Below, piece by piece: positions 11,043 to 20,867 of a stretch of 64,000 nt of DNA. The notes beneath the pieces are model-generated. The model made no database searches, was not told the DNA's origin, and saw nothing but the letters and a program-made list of their open reading frames with translations. Source of the DNA: Pachysolen tannophilus NRRL Y-2460 (lineage: Eukaryota; Ascomycota; Pichiomycetes; Alaninales; Pachysolenaceae); contig KV454014.1 in the NCBI GenBank assembly GCA_001661245.1, forward strand, positions 925,850 to 989,849. The letters run 5' to 3'. Position 1 is the stretch's first letter, and every line of letters starts with the position of its first letter. A program made the position numbers and the translations under genes.

Positions 11043-12164
11043 TTAAAAATTATCCCATTTTTCATCATTATCATCGTTAGATTTTTTACCACTGTTACCA
11101 CCAGCTAAACCTTGTAATTTGCTCCTTTGTTGTGGTCTCGACATACCAAATGCAGGGGTAACTCTATCCGTATTGTTTTCTTGGCTCACTCCATCAAATA
11201 ATTTGCCATACTTACTTTCACCTGATGCTCCAGCTGAAGATGGATTATCTAAATAATGATTAGTGGTTTCTTGTACTTTCAGTCCAAATTGCATCATTGC
11301 TCTTCTAGCTTCTATAGCTAAATCTTTATCACTCAAGTTTTGTAAATTTGGTCTTATTAATTGCTCATTAACTTCTTGTAAAGATTTTGAAACTGTTGAA
11401 GAAAACAATCCCCAACCTTTTGTTAATGTTCCAAAAGGATCTGTTTGAAGAGCATCAACAGTAAATCCAGATAAAGAACTACCTTGATTTTGTTGTGATC
11501 TCTGAGGAGTATTACCAAAACCTGTATATTTACCTCCTTGAGATGGAGGTAAATCTTCTGGACGTTCATCATTTTTAGCACCCAATGAAGCAAAGAAATT
11601 TTCATTCTTCAGTTTTTGACTAGAAGGAATTTGTGAATTATTAACATTTCTTGAACTTATTGATGAATTTAATGATGCAGAACTACCATCGATACTGTTA
11701 CTATTGTTATTAATAGTATTATTGTTACTTTTTAAATCAGAATCAGTTGGTAAGGATTCATTCAGATGATCTTTTGCAATAAATTGTCTGCCTTCAACGA
11801 TACAAGTTAAATATTCCTTGTAATCTTCAGCAACATAATTAGTATATTTAATTTTTGGATTTAATTTTAAATCTAACCCATGGTCAGTAAAAAAAACAGC
11901 ACAATTTTCATTCCCACCTTTTTCCATACGCAGAATCTCATCATTTTTAAATTGATCCATAGTAATTGATCTAACAAATGAAACATGTACACCTAAACTT
12001 CTATGAATACCAGCACACTCAAGACAAATAAATATACCAAACTTAGGTGATGCCCATTGCGGATTAGGTGATCCACAATCAAAACATTTTCTGTTTGGTC
12101 CCGTCTTCTGCAACGCTAATAATTTTTTCTTTTGATTAGGATCAACCGACCACTCTGTTGACAT
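11043..12164 (-). CDS. GCS1: Gcs1-type ADP-ribosylation factor GTPase-activating protein
   Basis: ArfGAP that stimulates GTP hydrolysis on Arf1 in Golgi-ER and post-Golgi vesicle transport. The N-terminal ArfGAP zinc finger is complete: C27, C30, C47 and C50 (CX2CX16CX2C), with the catalytic arginine finger R55 in the motif [17 protein letters not shown] middle Ser/Asn-rich linker is followed by the Gcs1-like region around [20 protein letters not shown], which corresponds to the lipid-packing/membrane-curvature segment of the family. The C-terminus [10 protein letters not shown], ending in a WxxF-type acidic tail, is also Gcs1-like. 373 aa against 352 aa in S. cerevisiae. The ATG at 12164 places the zinc finger at the usual distance from the N-terminus. 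No intron is needed. Confidence 0.95.
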   Translation of the reverse strand: MSTEWSVDPNQKKKLLALQKTGPNRKCFDCGSPNPQWASPKFGIFICLECAGIHRSLGVHVSFVRSITMDQFKNDEILRMEKGGNENCAVFFTDHGLDLKLNPKIKYTNYVAEDYKEYLTCIVEGRQFIAKDHLNESLPTDSDLKSNNNTINNNSNSIDGSSASLNSSISSRNVNNSQIPSSQKLKNENFFASLGAKNDERPEDLPPSQGGKYTGFGNTPQRSQQNQGSSLSGFTVDALQTDPFGTLTKGWGLFSSTVSKSLQEVNEQLIRPNLQNLSDKDLAIEARRAMMQFGLKVQETTNHYLDNPSSAGASGESKYGKLFDGVSQENNTDRVTPAFGMSRPQQRSKLQGLAGGNSGKKSNDDNDEKWDNF

Positions 12165-12640
12165 TATATATATCCCTGCTTAATAAAATTAAAGACAAAA
12201 ACAAAAACTACTCTGTACATATATATACATAAAAATTAAAAAAATATATAGATGGATAAGTATATATATAAATATATATATATATATCAAAATATATATT
12301 TATTAAGATTTAAATTTCCTTTTTTTTTTCTGGAAAAAAAAAAAAAAAACAAACTAATAAACAATTTAATATAATTATTGATAAAAAGACTTGAAATTAA
12401 TTGTTACTTTATTTTTATGTTGATGGTTTATAAAAGAAAAAAAAAAGTTGAAATATTTTTGTACACGAACCGAAAACGGAATTTTGAGTTTACGAGCACT
12501 ACCCCTGATAACAGCAGCAGCAGCAGCAGCAGGAATGCCTGCAATGTCTGCGCCATCTACCACCATCTACCGCTATTGATCACTATCATAATCATTATTA
12601 GCTACAGAAGTACTACATATATGTGGCTATGTAAAAATAT
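12165..12640. other. GCS1 promoter region / SPS19 3' flank with (CAG)7
   Basis: Intergenic between two minus-strand genes. Contains TA repeats (12250-12300) just upstream of GCS1, T and A tracts, a CCCCT (STRE core) at 12502-12506, and a (CAG)7 triplet run at 12512-12532. A 63-codon minus-strand reading through the CAG run is not supported as a gene. Confidence 0.6.
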
Positions 12641-13537
12641 TTATAACTTTGGGTTATTTTCCAATAGTTTTTGCTTCAATTGAACTGGGTAGACGTTTGA
12701 GTTTGTAACCTGTACATTGCTTGTCTGCCACAGTCCTCCATCGACTACAACAACAGTTCCAGTAATATAACTAGCCAGCTCACTAAATAAGAATACTGTA
12801 GCTAAAGCAACATCTTGAACTCTTCCTAGACGTTGTAATGGGATTTTAGTGGTTAATTCCTGAGGCGAAGCTCTTGCAAGTCTTGTAAAACCTTCTGTTG
12901 CAGCTATTGTACCGGGAGCAATTGCATTAACTCTAATTCCTAAAGGGCCGAGTTCTACTGCCAATGATTTTGAAAGTGCATCAACTCCAGCTTTTGCAGC
13001 ACTTACATGAATTTGGAATGGGACACCATAATAATGTAATGTTGAACTTACCATAATTATAGAACCTTTATTTTTTTTCAATTCTTGGAAACAACTCTTA
13101 ACGGTATTAAAAGAACCTAATAAATCAATTGAAACTACTGATTTAAATGCATTTGATGATAGGTGATTAAAATCAGCAATAAAATTCCCAGCAGCTCCAC
13201 AAATTACAAAATCAATCTTACCCAATTCTTTAACAGTTTTATTCACTGCTGCTTCAAGACTTTCAATATTTCTAACATCAGTGTTTGGACATGCTACAAT
13301 TTTAGAATCTTTCCTAATTTTTGAAATCTCTAAAGCTGCTCGAACTGTCTTTTCTGGGTTTCTACCAACAATTGAAGCATTACAACCTAAAATTACTAAA
13401 TATTCAGCTTGTTTCTTACATATAGTTCCAGATCCTCCTGTAATAAAAACTACTTTCCCTTTAAAAATATCCTCCTTGAAAGGTATTTTATCTTTAATAT
13501 TAAACATATCAAAATTCATATCTTTACAATTACTCAT
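12641..13537 (-). CDS. SPS19: Peroxisomal 2,4-dienoyl-CoA reductase (Sps19-like)
   Basis: Short-chain dehydrogenase/reductase that uses NADPH to reduce 2,4-dienoyl-CoA during peroxisomal beta-oxidation of unsaturated fatty acids. The Rossmann nucleotide motif is VVFITGGSGTICKKQAEYL (about residues 29-47). The SDR region VSSTLHYYGVPFQIHVSAAK lacks the usual YxxxK tyrosine and keeps the lysine in SAAKAGVDAL, as in the DECR/Sps19 family. Also seen: NVRNIES-like NAD-ribose loop and RVNAIAPGTIAATEG. The protein ends NPKL; PKL is a weak, non-canonical PTS1 compared with the SKL of S. cerevisiae, so peroxisomal targeting is inferred. 298 aa from the first ATG; an internal Met7 is an alternative start. 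Confidence 0.9.
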   Translation of the reverse strand: MSNCKDMNFDMFNIKDKIPFKEDIFKGKVVFITGGSGTICKKQAEYLVILGCNASIVGRNPEKTVRAALEISKIRKDSKIVACPNTDVRNIESLEAAVNKTVKELGKIDFVICGAAGNFIADFNHLSSNAFKSVVSIDLLGSFNTVKSCFQELKKNKGSIIMVSSTLHYYGVPFQIHVSAAKAGVDALSKSLAVELGPLGIRVNAIAPGTIAATEGFTRLARASPQELTTKIPLQRLGRVQDVALATVFLFSELASYITGTVVVVDGGLWQTSNVQVTNSNVYPVQLKQKLLENNPKL

Positions 13538-13791
13538 TAAATTAATATAGAACTTGTACCAAACTTTCTATTAACTTTACAAAAATGGTATTGATATACC
13601 GTCATGTTTAAATTTGCTCTAAATAATTATACCTGAAGGTGATTATCGGAGGTGAAAAGACAATAAGGTTTCCCCGCAAAAAAAAAAAAAAAAAAATAAA
13701 AAAAAAAATATGAAAAATAAATAAATATAAAACGAACGAATGAACGACCAAATGAATGAACAAAAGTAAAGAAGAAGAAGAAGAAGATGTA

Positions 13792-16209
13792 TCAGTTTTT
13801 CTTAAATAATTTCTTCACATGTTTGACACCGACATTCCATCTTTTCTTTTTCAATCTGATTCCGTTATCTTCATCACTATCGCTTCCATAATCTTTTAAA
13901 GATATTTCTCTTTTCAAATTGTTGCTAGATGTATAATCTTTCTTTTTCGTTTCACCATCACCATCATCTTGATCTATTTGATCATCTTGATCTTGATCTT
14001 GGTCTATTTGATCTTCTTGTTCAATTTCTTCCTCTAATTTACCTAGGTTTAGCTTGTCATTGATGTAATTCATGATTAACTTGTAGTTTCTTCTTCTATC
14101 ACCATCTTCGTTAACATCGTTATAATCCAATATGTTCAATATACAACTTGTTGAGAGATTGTTTTTACTCAAATTGAATTCACCAAGATATTCCAAAATA
14201 TCATTCAGGATTATAAACCTTGTATAAAAATCATCATCTAATTTGATTATTAATTTTAAGCATCTAATTGCAGATAATCTCAGTTGTTTTTTGAAAAAGG
14301 GAGAAGTCAATATCTTCAATCCTTTTAATATATTATTTTCCAAGAAAAAACTTCTTGATAGAAAAATTTCATGTTTTTCTGAACAAAATGCAATCAATTC
14401 ACATAAATGTTGTAATAATATGCAATCATTAATTGATTCAATATCAACTATTTCATTAATTTCTTTTTTTATTTGTTCAGGTGATTTCTCAATTTCAATA
14501 TTCAATTTTGATAATCCTATTAATGGTGAAAATAATTTGCAAGCCAGCTTATCATAAAAAGATTTGAAATAATTACCAAAATCTAAGATTCTATTACTGG
14601 TGCTTTCACTACTATCATTAGCACCATTTTCATGTCCAAAATTACCAAGAAGTGCCATATGCCCATCACTACTCATCACGGCATTTGACGATAACGGATC
14701 CAATAACACTTTTAATGCCTCGTAAACCTGTGTCTTCAAACCAATGTCTTTTTCTTCTATTAGTAAATTTGTTAAAATTAATATTAATGTCATATCAGTT
14801 GATAAAAGTCTATCTTCATTTTGAATTTCATTATCAACTGTAGATCCATCTTCATCAACGCGTCCTTTACTATTATTGTTCATGTTCGCTATTGCATTAC
14901 TATAAACACCATTTACTAGCATTACATCGTGTTCTATAATCGACACTATGAGTTCTGTGCCTAATACTCTAATGTTTATTAGATCATCTTTAAGAGCAAA
15001 ATTAATCATTTTGAATAATCCTTTTCTAACTAATTTGATGAAAAAATCTGATCTTTGATTATTTTGTAATGTTTTAGCAATTAATGCAAATTGATGTAAC
15101 ATTTTAACCCCATCTCTTCTTTTTTCTAAAATATTTTCATTATTATCATTTTTATCATCGTATAATTCAAATAATGATTCCATAAATTTATTATTTTCTT
15201 CTTGAAGATATTTTATAACTTCAACTTGATTAAAATATATTGAAGCCTGAATAAAACTAAATATTGAATCATCCAATAATTTTGCCAATACAACATCTTT
15301 TAAAAATTGTAAATTAAAACTTTGTTTTATCTTATTTATTATATCCTTATTATCCACTGGTAATACTTCTTTAAATTTAGATTCATCTTTTAAATACAGT
15401 CTATGATTTGATTTAAAAGTTGGAAATTCAGGATCATATTCCAATATTCCAACAACCCCCATTATATTACTATCATCCAACAATATTTCAATAATTTGAG
15501 TATTATTATACAATATTAAAATTTTAATAATTTCACATAAATAATGTAAATTTTTCAATTTTTTAGTCTTTTCACACTTGTTAAAACATTCGATTAATTT
15601 TATAATATAATCACTTTCAATTAAAAATTGTGAAATCATATCTTTACTATAATTTGAATTAGCTGCATTATTTAATATTTCCAAGATCTCGTGTAAATTT
15701 TTCAAAGTTGGTAAAGGAGGAATATCAACAGGTCCAACTATTAATTCAGTAATATCACCACCTCCTTGACCATTTCCAGATCCTACCCCAGAGTTACCAC
15801 AACCTTGAGGCTGTCCGTTTTCATCGATGGCTCCTCCATTTTGAGACGCGCCATTATTGATAACCGCAACCAACGATATATTTGGTTGATAATTTTGTTG
15901 AACTTCGATTAAGAAATCACATAGAGAAGAACACCCTTCTGGTTCTTGAAATGAAAGCGCTATATCTTTCCCCTTCGAATCTGTCCATACAATAAGCGTC
16001 TCCTGTTGTTGTTGATATTGTATCGAACCTTCTATAAACAGTTTCAATATTATATCAGATTGATCATTTTCGTTTCTAACTATGAAATATGGTAAATTTT
16101 TCTTCACATCAATCTCCCCAGTACAATACCCAGTCCCATTATCGATCCAGTTCTCTCCATCTAATAGATACACCTTGACTCGCCTTGGCGTGATTTCTTG
16201 CAATTCCAT
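13792..16209 (-). CDS. PSY2: Psy2, regulatory subunit 3 of protein phosphatase PP4
   Basis: Subunit of the Pph3-Psy2 phosphatase that dephosphorylates gamma-H2AX and Rad53 in checkpoint recovery (family knowledge). The N-terminus (MELQEITPRRVKVYLLDGEN, then W and a CTGEI segment) is the EVH1/PH-like domain of the SMEK/PP4R3 family, residues about 1-115. A Gly/Asn/Gln linker at about 120-155 is followed by the long ARM/HEAT 'SMK-1' domain, with helices such as FFKKQ-RLSAIRCLKLIIKL and DDFYTRFIILNDILEYLG. The C-terminus is acidic (Asp/Gln repeats) and then strongly basic (KKKRWNVGVKHVKKLFKKN), probably nuclear localisation. 805 aa from the ATG at 16209. The presence of RAD53 in the same window is a functional echo, not an operon. 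Confidence 0.92.
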   Translation of the reverse strand: MELQEITPRRVKVYLLDGENWIDNGTGYCTGEIDVKKNLPYFIVRNENDQSDIILKLFIEGSIQYQQQQETLIVWTDSKGKDIALSFQEPEGCSSLCDFLIEVQQNYQPNISLVAVINNGASQNGGAIDENGQPQGCGNSGVGSGNGQGGGDITELIVGPVDIPPLPTLKNLHEILEILNNAANSNYSKDMISQFLIESDYIIKLIECFNKCEKTKKLKNLHYLCEIIKILILYNNTQIIEILLDDSNIMGVVGILEYDPEFPTFKSNHRLYLKDESKFKEVLPVDNKDIINKIKQSFNLQFLKDVVLAKLLDDSIFSFIQASIYFNQVEVIKYLQEENNKFMESLFELYDDKNDNNENILEKRRDGVKMLHQFALIAKTLQNNQRSDFFIKLVRKGLFKMINFALKDDLINIRVLGTELIVSIIEHDVMLVNGVYSNAIANMNNNSKGRVDEDGSTVDNEIQNEDRLLSTDMTLILILTNLLIEEKDIGLKTQVYEALKVLLDPLSSNAVMSSDGHMALLGNFGHENGANDSSESTSNRILDFGNYFKSFYDKLACKLFSPLIGLSKLNIEIEKSPEQIKKEINEIVDIESINDCILLQHLCELIAFCSEKHEIFLSRSFFLENNILKGLKILTSPFFKKQLRLSAIRCLKLIIKLDDDFYTRFIILNDILEYLGEFNLSKNNLSTSCILNILDYNDVNEDGDRRRNYKLIMNYINDKLNLGKLEEEIEQEDQIDQDQDQDDQIDQDDGDGETKKKDYTSSNNLKREISLKDYGSDSDEDNGIRLKKKRWNVGVKHVKKLFKKN

Positions 16210-16759
16210 CTTCGAAACCAATAAACCAAATTGAAAAATTCAATATATATAAAATTAAAAAAAAAAATCAATAACAAAAAAAAAAATGATAACTCCACGA
16301 AATAAAATAAAATATAATAATAATACAAAGTCAACGAGAAGAATCTTATTTGATCTAGAAATAGAAATAAACCAATTCTAATATACCTAAAACTCCATTT
16401 AAACTGATAAGATATATATAATCAAAACTTGTTTTTTTATTTATTTAAAAACAAAAAAAAATTCTCTCTTTTCCTTTTTTTACATTTATTTTTCGCAAAG
16501 TAACTCGGAAAAATACATATAAACAAAACACCAAATTACATAGGATTGATTGATATCTTAAATTTATTAAAAGATAAAGAGTTGGGAACTTTTTTATGAT
16601 GTAGAGACATAGTAATATAAAGGTCTTTAAATAAATCTTTCAGAATTTATTAGGAATTTATATATAAAAGTTACAAAATTAGATTGATTTTATATGTAAT
16701 GTAATGTATGTAAATATGTTAAAAATGGGAAGAGTTGTAGAAAACTATATATGAGTTTT
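16210..16759. other. PSY2 promoter / NNR1 3' flank
   Basis: AT-rich intergenic DNA between two minus-strand genes with several A and T runs. I see no gene, tRNA or clear regulatory motif in it. Confidence 0.6.
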
Positions 16760-17494
16760 TTATATATTTAACCTGACGACTTGGTCGACACCTGGGTAGT
16801 TTGGAATATCGATATCCCATTTCTGTGCCATTTCTTTAGATATAAACCTACCACCTAAATAATGATAATTGCCTTTAAAAAATTTAGATCCTGGTTTCGG
16901 TGCAGTTAAACTAACTAAACTTGAAGGATTTAAGATATATTTTGCATCTACCAAATCTGCAATATTTGGACCTTTGTCTACATCCCACCCAGTAGGACAA
17001 TCAACACATGTGATTGGTTTTGAAGTTTCCACTTGTTTTAAATGCTCAATGATGGTATCAAATGGGGATCTCAAAGGTGGATGGAATGAAAAACCAAAGA
17101 TAGCATCAATAATCTGATCATTCTCATTAATCAAACTTTTCAACTCAGAATTGGATAATTCATTTTGCAAAACATCTATCTTAAAAGTTTTCAATTGAGT
17201 AAGTAAATTATTAAATAATACATTACTCGATTTGTGCTTTGGATAATACACCGTAGGAGTATAACCAAAAAGTTTCAAATGTCTACTTGCCACTAAACCA
17301 TCACCACCATTATTTCCAGGACCACATATAACCAAGACCTTATTATGTGTTGAAGGTGGATACGTCTTATAAACCAGTTGTGCTACCGATAACCCAGCAA
17401 GTTCCATCAATTGATCAATTGAAAAACCAACAGTAGACATCAATTCTTTATCCACTGCAGCTGCTACCGTTGATGATAAAACTTTAAATGACAT
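16760..17494 (-). CDS. NNR1: NAD(P)HX epimerase (YjeF_N family)
   Basis: Metabolite-repair enzyme that interconverts R- and S-NAD(P)HX so that the dehydratase can restore NAD(P)H; usually mitochondrial and/or cytosolic. 244 aa, almost identical in length to S. cerevisiae YNL200C/Nnr1 (246 aa). The YjeF N-terminal domain signature is clear: FSIDQLMELAGLSVAQ at the N-terminus, the nucleotide/phosphate loop VICGPGNNGGDGLVASRHL (about residues 51-69), IIDAIFGFSFHPPLRSPF, and the conserved CVDCPTGWDVDKG. It contains only the epimerase domain with no fused dehydratase domain, as in other yeasts. The ATG at 17494 gives a typical N-terminus. Confidence 0.95.
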   Translation of the reverse strand: MSFKVLSSTVAAAVDKELMSTVGFSIDQLMELAGLSVAQLVYKTYPPSTHNKVLVICGPGNNGGDGLVASRHLKLFGYTPTVYYPKHKSSNVLFNNLLTQLKTFKIDVLQNELSNSELKSLINENDQIIDAIFGFSFHPPLRSPFDTIIEHLKQVETSKPITCVDCPTGWDVDKGPNIADLVDAKYILNPSSLVSLTAPKPGSKFFKGNYHYLGGRFISKEMAQKWDIDIPNYPGVDQVVRLNI

Positions 17495-17942
17495 TCTTTT
17501 TTTTTTTTGCCCACCAAATTTAACTTTCCAAAATCACTTTTCACTTCTTTTCTACAATATAACTTATTAATACCTTAACAACTCTAGAAATATCCATTTT
17601 ATATATGAACTAGATTAAAGCAATCATCTATCACACCATGGTTTTCACAACCGGGGAAAAAAAAGAAAAAAGAAAAATTATAATACTGCGTTAAGGTGCA
17701 TAATATTTTACTAATTTATAAAATTATTTTGTGATTTATGATTAAATAATCTGGGAGCCAGTTTTCCTTATATTCTATTTAACAAGAAACTTTACAAAAC
17801 ATATAAAGAGCAAATAAGAAAAGAGAACAGAAACGCTATCTATTGATTGTTTCCATAAAAGAAAAGGAAAGAAAAGAAAAGAAAGAAAAAAAAAAAAAAA
17901 AAAAAAAATTAAGTGACAGAATAATACATATATTATATTCAA
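17495..17942. other. NNR1 promoter / SEP7 3' flank
   Basis: Intergenic between minus-strand genes. The part next to the SEP7 stop is a long purine (AAAG/A) tract, 17860-17907. No gene seen. Confidence 0.6.
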
Positions 17943-19580
17943 TTATCTTTTACTAACAATTGAGTGTAAATCTGTCAAAGTTTCTTCCTTTTTGATATTA
18001 CTGGTACTTTCATCTCCATCTGATTTTTCTAATTTCCCAATTTCACTGCTTACTCTTAATCTCAGTTTGTATTCTCTTTCTCTTTGTTTCAACAATGCAG
18101 CTTTTTTCTCCAATTCAGCTGCTTTCTTTGCTAATTCAGCAGCAGAGTTCAGTTCAAGATTTTCCAATTTTTTCTTTCTTTCCAATATCTTGTTATGTTT
18201 TAAAGCATATGGAACTGTTTCTGAAAGTTTTCTCAATTGTTGTTGATATGAAGAATCTTGAGATGAAGGTGAAGATATAAAACTTGCACTGGAACTATTA
18301 ACTCTCGGTGTGGAAGTAGCTGAAGAATGTACTGATTTTGTTACACCTTCTTTACCATTAGAAGAAGAAGCTATAGTTTCCTTATCATTATCAGTTGTTT
18401 CATTTTCACCTTCATAATTTTTTGATTTAAAAGTTCTTGTTGTCCGAACTGTTGATGTAGATGATTTAAAAGATGAAGCATCATTAAAAGTTGAATTTGG
18501 ATTAGTAACACCAGCAATTTCAGCTAAGTTAGATAAAGAAGGAGGTTCTCTAGAAGAACGATTATCACCATTAGAATTATCCAATTGAGGACTAAAACCT
18601 GTTACTAATGATAATTTCTCGGTTCTATAACTTTCATAAAGGAAATCATGGGTTAAATCTTTTAATTCTTGTAAATGAGAACCTAATATCACATTTTTCA
18701 AATAAACAAAATCACTTACTGTAGTATCATTTATATTTATCATTCCCCATGGATATTTTCTAGCTCTTACTAATTCACCATTAATTTCATATTTTTCTTC
18801 ACTTGTTATTATGGCAAAAGGTACTAATGTAGATAAAAATTTTACTTCTTCAATAGTTTCTAAATCATCTTCATCTTCATCATAACTAAATTGAAAAATT
18901 GGAATATTAAATTTATCAATATCAAACATGATATTTTTTTTAAAATTTGCCAATTCAATTGAAGTAAATGAATCTGCTCTTCCAATAACTGGTATGATAT
19001 TACAATATTTAGATAATTTTTTCATAGTTAATACATCCAATTCTCTTAATCCATGACCAGTTGGTGTAATAAAATATAATAATACATGAACTCTTGTATC
19101 TTCAAACCTTGGATTTCTTCTAACTCTTGTTTCTTCAGCTAATACACTATCATATTGTTGTTCCAAATATGACATAATCTCAGCAAAGCAAATATCATTA
19201 TCTAAATTGTCACCAAATCCAGGTGTATCAATAATACTTAATAACAATTTCGAGTCATCATCATCAATAAATTCAACTTTAGATTCTGTTATTGCAATAC
19301 CTGGTTCATTATTAACCAATTGTGGTTGAAAACTTCTTTCAAAATTGGCTGCATCTGTTATATTACCATTAATATTCGTAAAAGTTAATGTTTTTGGTAA
19401 AGAAGAAAGTTGTTCATGAAAAGGCAGAAACTTATGTGGTAATATATTTTTATCCAATAAAGAATTGACAAAAGTTGTCTTACCAGTACCAGATTCACCA
19501 CATATCATTATAGTGAATTTAATTCCTCTTTTACTATCTCTTCTACGTCTTAACGTAGAAGATGAATTATAACTTGTCAT
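17943..19580 (-). CDS. SEP7: Septin of the Shs1/Sep7 type
   Basis: GTP-binding septin, peripheral subunit of bud-neck filaments; in Candida, Sep7 controls septin ring dynamics in hyphae. P-loop GESGTGKTTF (about residues 28-37 from the ATG at 19580). Switch/G3 DTPGFGDNLDND. Septin-unique motifs TRVHVLLYFITPTGHGLREL and 'IPVIGRADSFT', where G4 AKAD is replaced by GRAD/TRAD as in Shs1. Polybasic SLRRRRDSKRG-like stretch before the P-loop. The Shs1 hallmarks MSYLEQQYDSVLAEETRVRR and YPWGMININ are present. The Ser/Thr-rich C-terminal region ends in a short coiled coil (ELAKKAAELEKKAALLKQRE). 545 aa; S. cerevisiae Shs1 is 551 aa. An in-frame TTG upstream at 19604 is not a likely start. An MCB box lies upstream. 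Confidence 0.93.
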   Translation of the reverse strand: MTSYNSSSTLRRRRDSKRGIKFTIMICGESGTGKTTFVNSLLDKNILPHKFLPFHEQLSSLPKTLTFTNINGNITDAANFERSFQPQLVNNEPGIAITESKVEFIDDDDSKLLLSIIDTPGFGDNLDNDICFAEIMSYLEQQYDSVLAEETRVRRNPRFEDTRVHVLLYFITPTGHGLRELDVLTMKKLSKYCNIIPVIGRADSFTSIELANFKKNIMFDIDKFNIPIFQFSYDEDEDDLETIEEVKFLSTLVPFAIITSEEKYEINGELVRARKYPWGMININDTTVSDFVYLKNVILGSHLQELKDLTHDFLYESYRTEKLSLVTGFSPQLDNSNGDNRSSREPPSLSNLAEIAGVTNPNSTFNDASSFKSSTSTVRTTRTFKSKNYEGENETTDNDKETIASSSNGKEGVTKSVHSSATSTPRVNSSSASFISSPSSQDSSYQQQLRKLSETVPYALKHNKILERKKKLENLELNSAAELAKKAAELEKKAALLKQREREYKLRLRVSSEIGKLEKSDGDESTSNIKKEETLTDLHSIVSKR

Positions 19581-19730
19581 TTCTTCTTCTTCCTTTAATT
19601 TCAAAAATCAAAATTCAATTTCAATTCAAAATAACTCTCTCTCTCAACTTATTAAGCAGCAATTTCTTGTTAATAAAAATACTCTTTAATTTTTTAGAAC
19701 AATCTGTTAAACTTTTTGATGCTCTTTTCG

Positions 19731-19736
19731 ACGCGT
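19731..19736. promoter_or_regulatory. MCB box (ACGCGT) upstream of SEP7
   Basis: Perfect ACGCGT about 151 bp upstream of the SEP7 start, in the 19581-20138 intergenic region. MCB sites bind MBF (Swi6/Mbp1) and drive G1/S transcription; a septin is a plausible target. One site only, so functional use is inferred. The remaining interval has AACT repeats (19871-19908) and T/A tracts and no gene. Confidence 0.5.
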
Positions 19737-20072
19737 ATTTTTCTTTAGTTTTTTTCTTTTTTTCTTCGTTAAAATTCAGCCTGAAATTTTTCACTGAAAA
19801 AAACTGAAAAAAAAACTAAAGAAAAAAATTGAATTCTAGATTCTTTTATGAAGCAGCCACTAGAAGAGAGCAACTAACTAACTAAATAATTAACTAACTA
19901 ACTAACTACTACAAAGATAGATAAGATTGGGATAAATATTTTTTTTTTTCATTAAATTAAATAATCAATCATAAATAGAATGCGAACAAAAAAAATGGAA
20001 AAATAAAAAAAAGGTAGTTGTATGCCTGGTATAGAAGTACTAATTACTAACAAAGATCAGAATTAAAATTAA

Positions 20073-20100
20073 AATTGGAATTGGAATTGGAATTGGAATT
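20073..20100. repeat. (AATTGG) hexamer repeat
   Basis: Four to five copies of the hexamer AATTGG just downstream of the CLPP stop codon, preceded by AATTAA-type units. Simple-sequence DNA with no visible function. Confidence 0.8.
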
Positions 20101-20138
20101 TAGTTTTAATGATAAATCCAATTAGTTACCCTTTCTAG

Positions 20139-20867
20139 TCAAGTTTGATTATCAATAACATCATTTGCTTGTCTAGTGACCAATACTTTATCAGCTAAAC
20201 CTAAATCAACAGCTTCTTGAGCATTTAAGAAACGATCTCTTTCTAATAATTCACTAATTTTATCTGAATTTAATCCTTCTTTCATATGTTTCATATAAAT
20301 TGAACAAATTTTTTTCTTTGTATTTAAAATATGATTTGCATGAATTTCAATATCACTTGCTTGACCTTTAAATCCACCACTTGGTTGATGTATCATTATC
20401 ATTGAATTTGGTAAAATCAATCTTTTCCCCCTCTTACCACTACAAAGTAATAAAGAAGCCATTGAACATGCTTGTCCCAAACATACAGTAGAAACTGGAG
20501 ATTTAATATATTGTATAGTATCATAAATTGCTAAACCTGAAGATATCGAACCACCTGGAGAATTTATATATAAATGGATTGGTTTTGAAGAAGATTGACT
20601 TTCTAAATAAAGCAATTGTGCTGTTATTACAGTAGCTAATGCATCTTCTATAGGTCCAGCTAAATAGATGATTCTTTCAGCTAATAATTTAGAAAAAATA
20701 TCTGTAAATGATTCTGGTGATGGTGCTGAGTTTAATACCGGCATTGCATGCAGTAAAGGGTTAAAAGTATTCAATCTTGGTGAAAATTTTAAGCTTCTAG
20801 TACTACCTAAAGCTATTGAAACTGGCTTAAATAATTTTTTTTGTCTAAAAATAGATCCTAACATCAT
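20139..20867 (-). CDS. CLPP: Mitochondrial ClpP protease proteolytic subunit
   Basis: Serine peptidase subunit that forms the tetradecameric chamber used by ClpX in the mitochondrial matrix. The catalytic triad is visible: S135 in GQACSMAS, H160 in MIMIHQPSGG and D211 in LLERDRF. The Ser-His spacing of 25 equals that of bacterial and human ClpP. Also typical: ERIIYLAGPIED, LYINSPGGSISSGLAIYDTI and FKGQASDIEIHANHIL. The first ~45 residues are rich in Lys/Arg/Ser and lack acids (MMLGSIFRQKKLFKPVSIAL), as expected of a mitochondrial presequence. 242 aa, normal length. S. cerevisiae lacks ClpP although it keeps the ClpX homologue Mcx1, so this gene marks a lineage that retained it. The second ATG, one codon later, is an equivalent start. 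Confidence 0.95.
   Translation of the reverse strand: MMLGSIFRQKKLFKPVSIALGSTRSLKFSPRLNTFNPLLHAMPVLNSAPSPESFTDIFSKLLAERIIYLAGPIEDALATVITAQLLYLESQSSSKPIHLYINSPGGSISSGLAIYDTIQYIKSPVSTVCLGQACSMASLLLCSGKRGKRLILPNSMIMIHQPSGGFKGQASDIEIHANHILNTKKKICSIYMKHMKEGLNSDKISELLERDRFLNAQEAVDLGLADKVLVTRQANDVIDNQT

Noticed and set aside
12375-12566. 63-codon minus-strand reading with an Ala run over (CAG)7
   Set aside because: The Ala run is a translated triplet repeat; the rest is low complexity with no homology visible.
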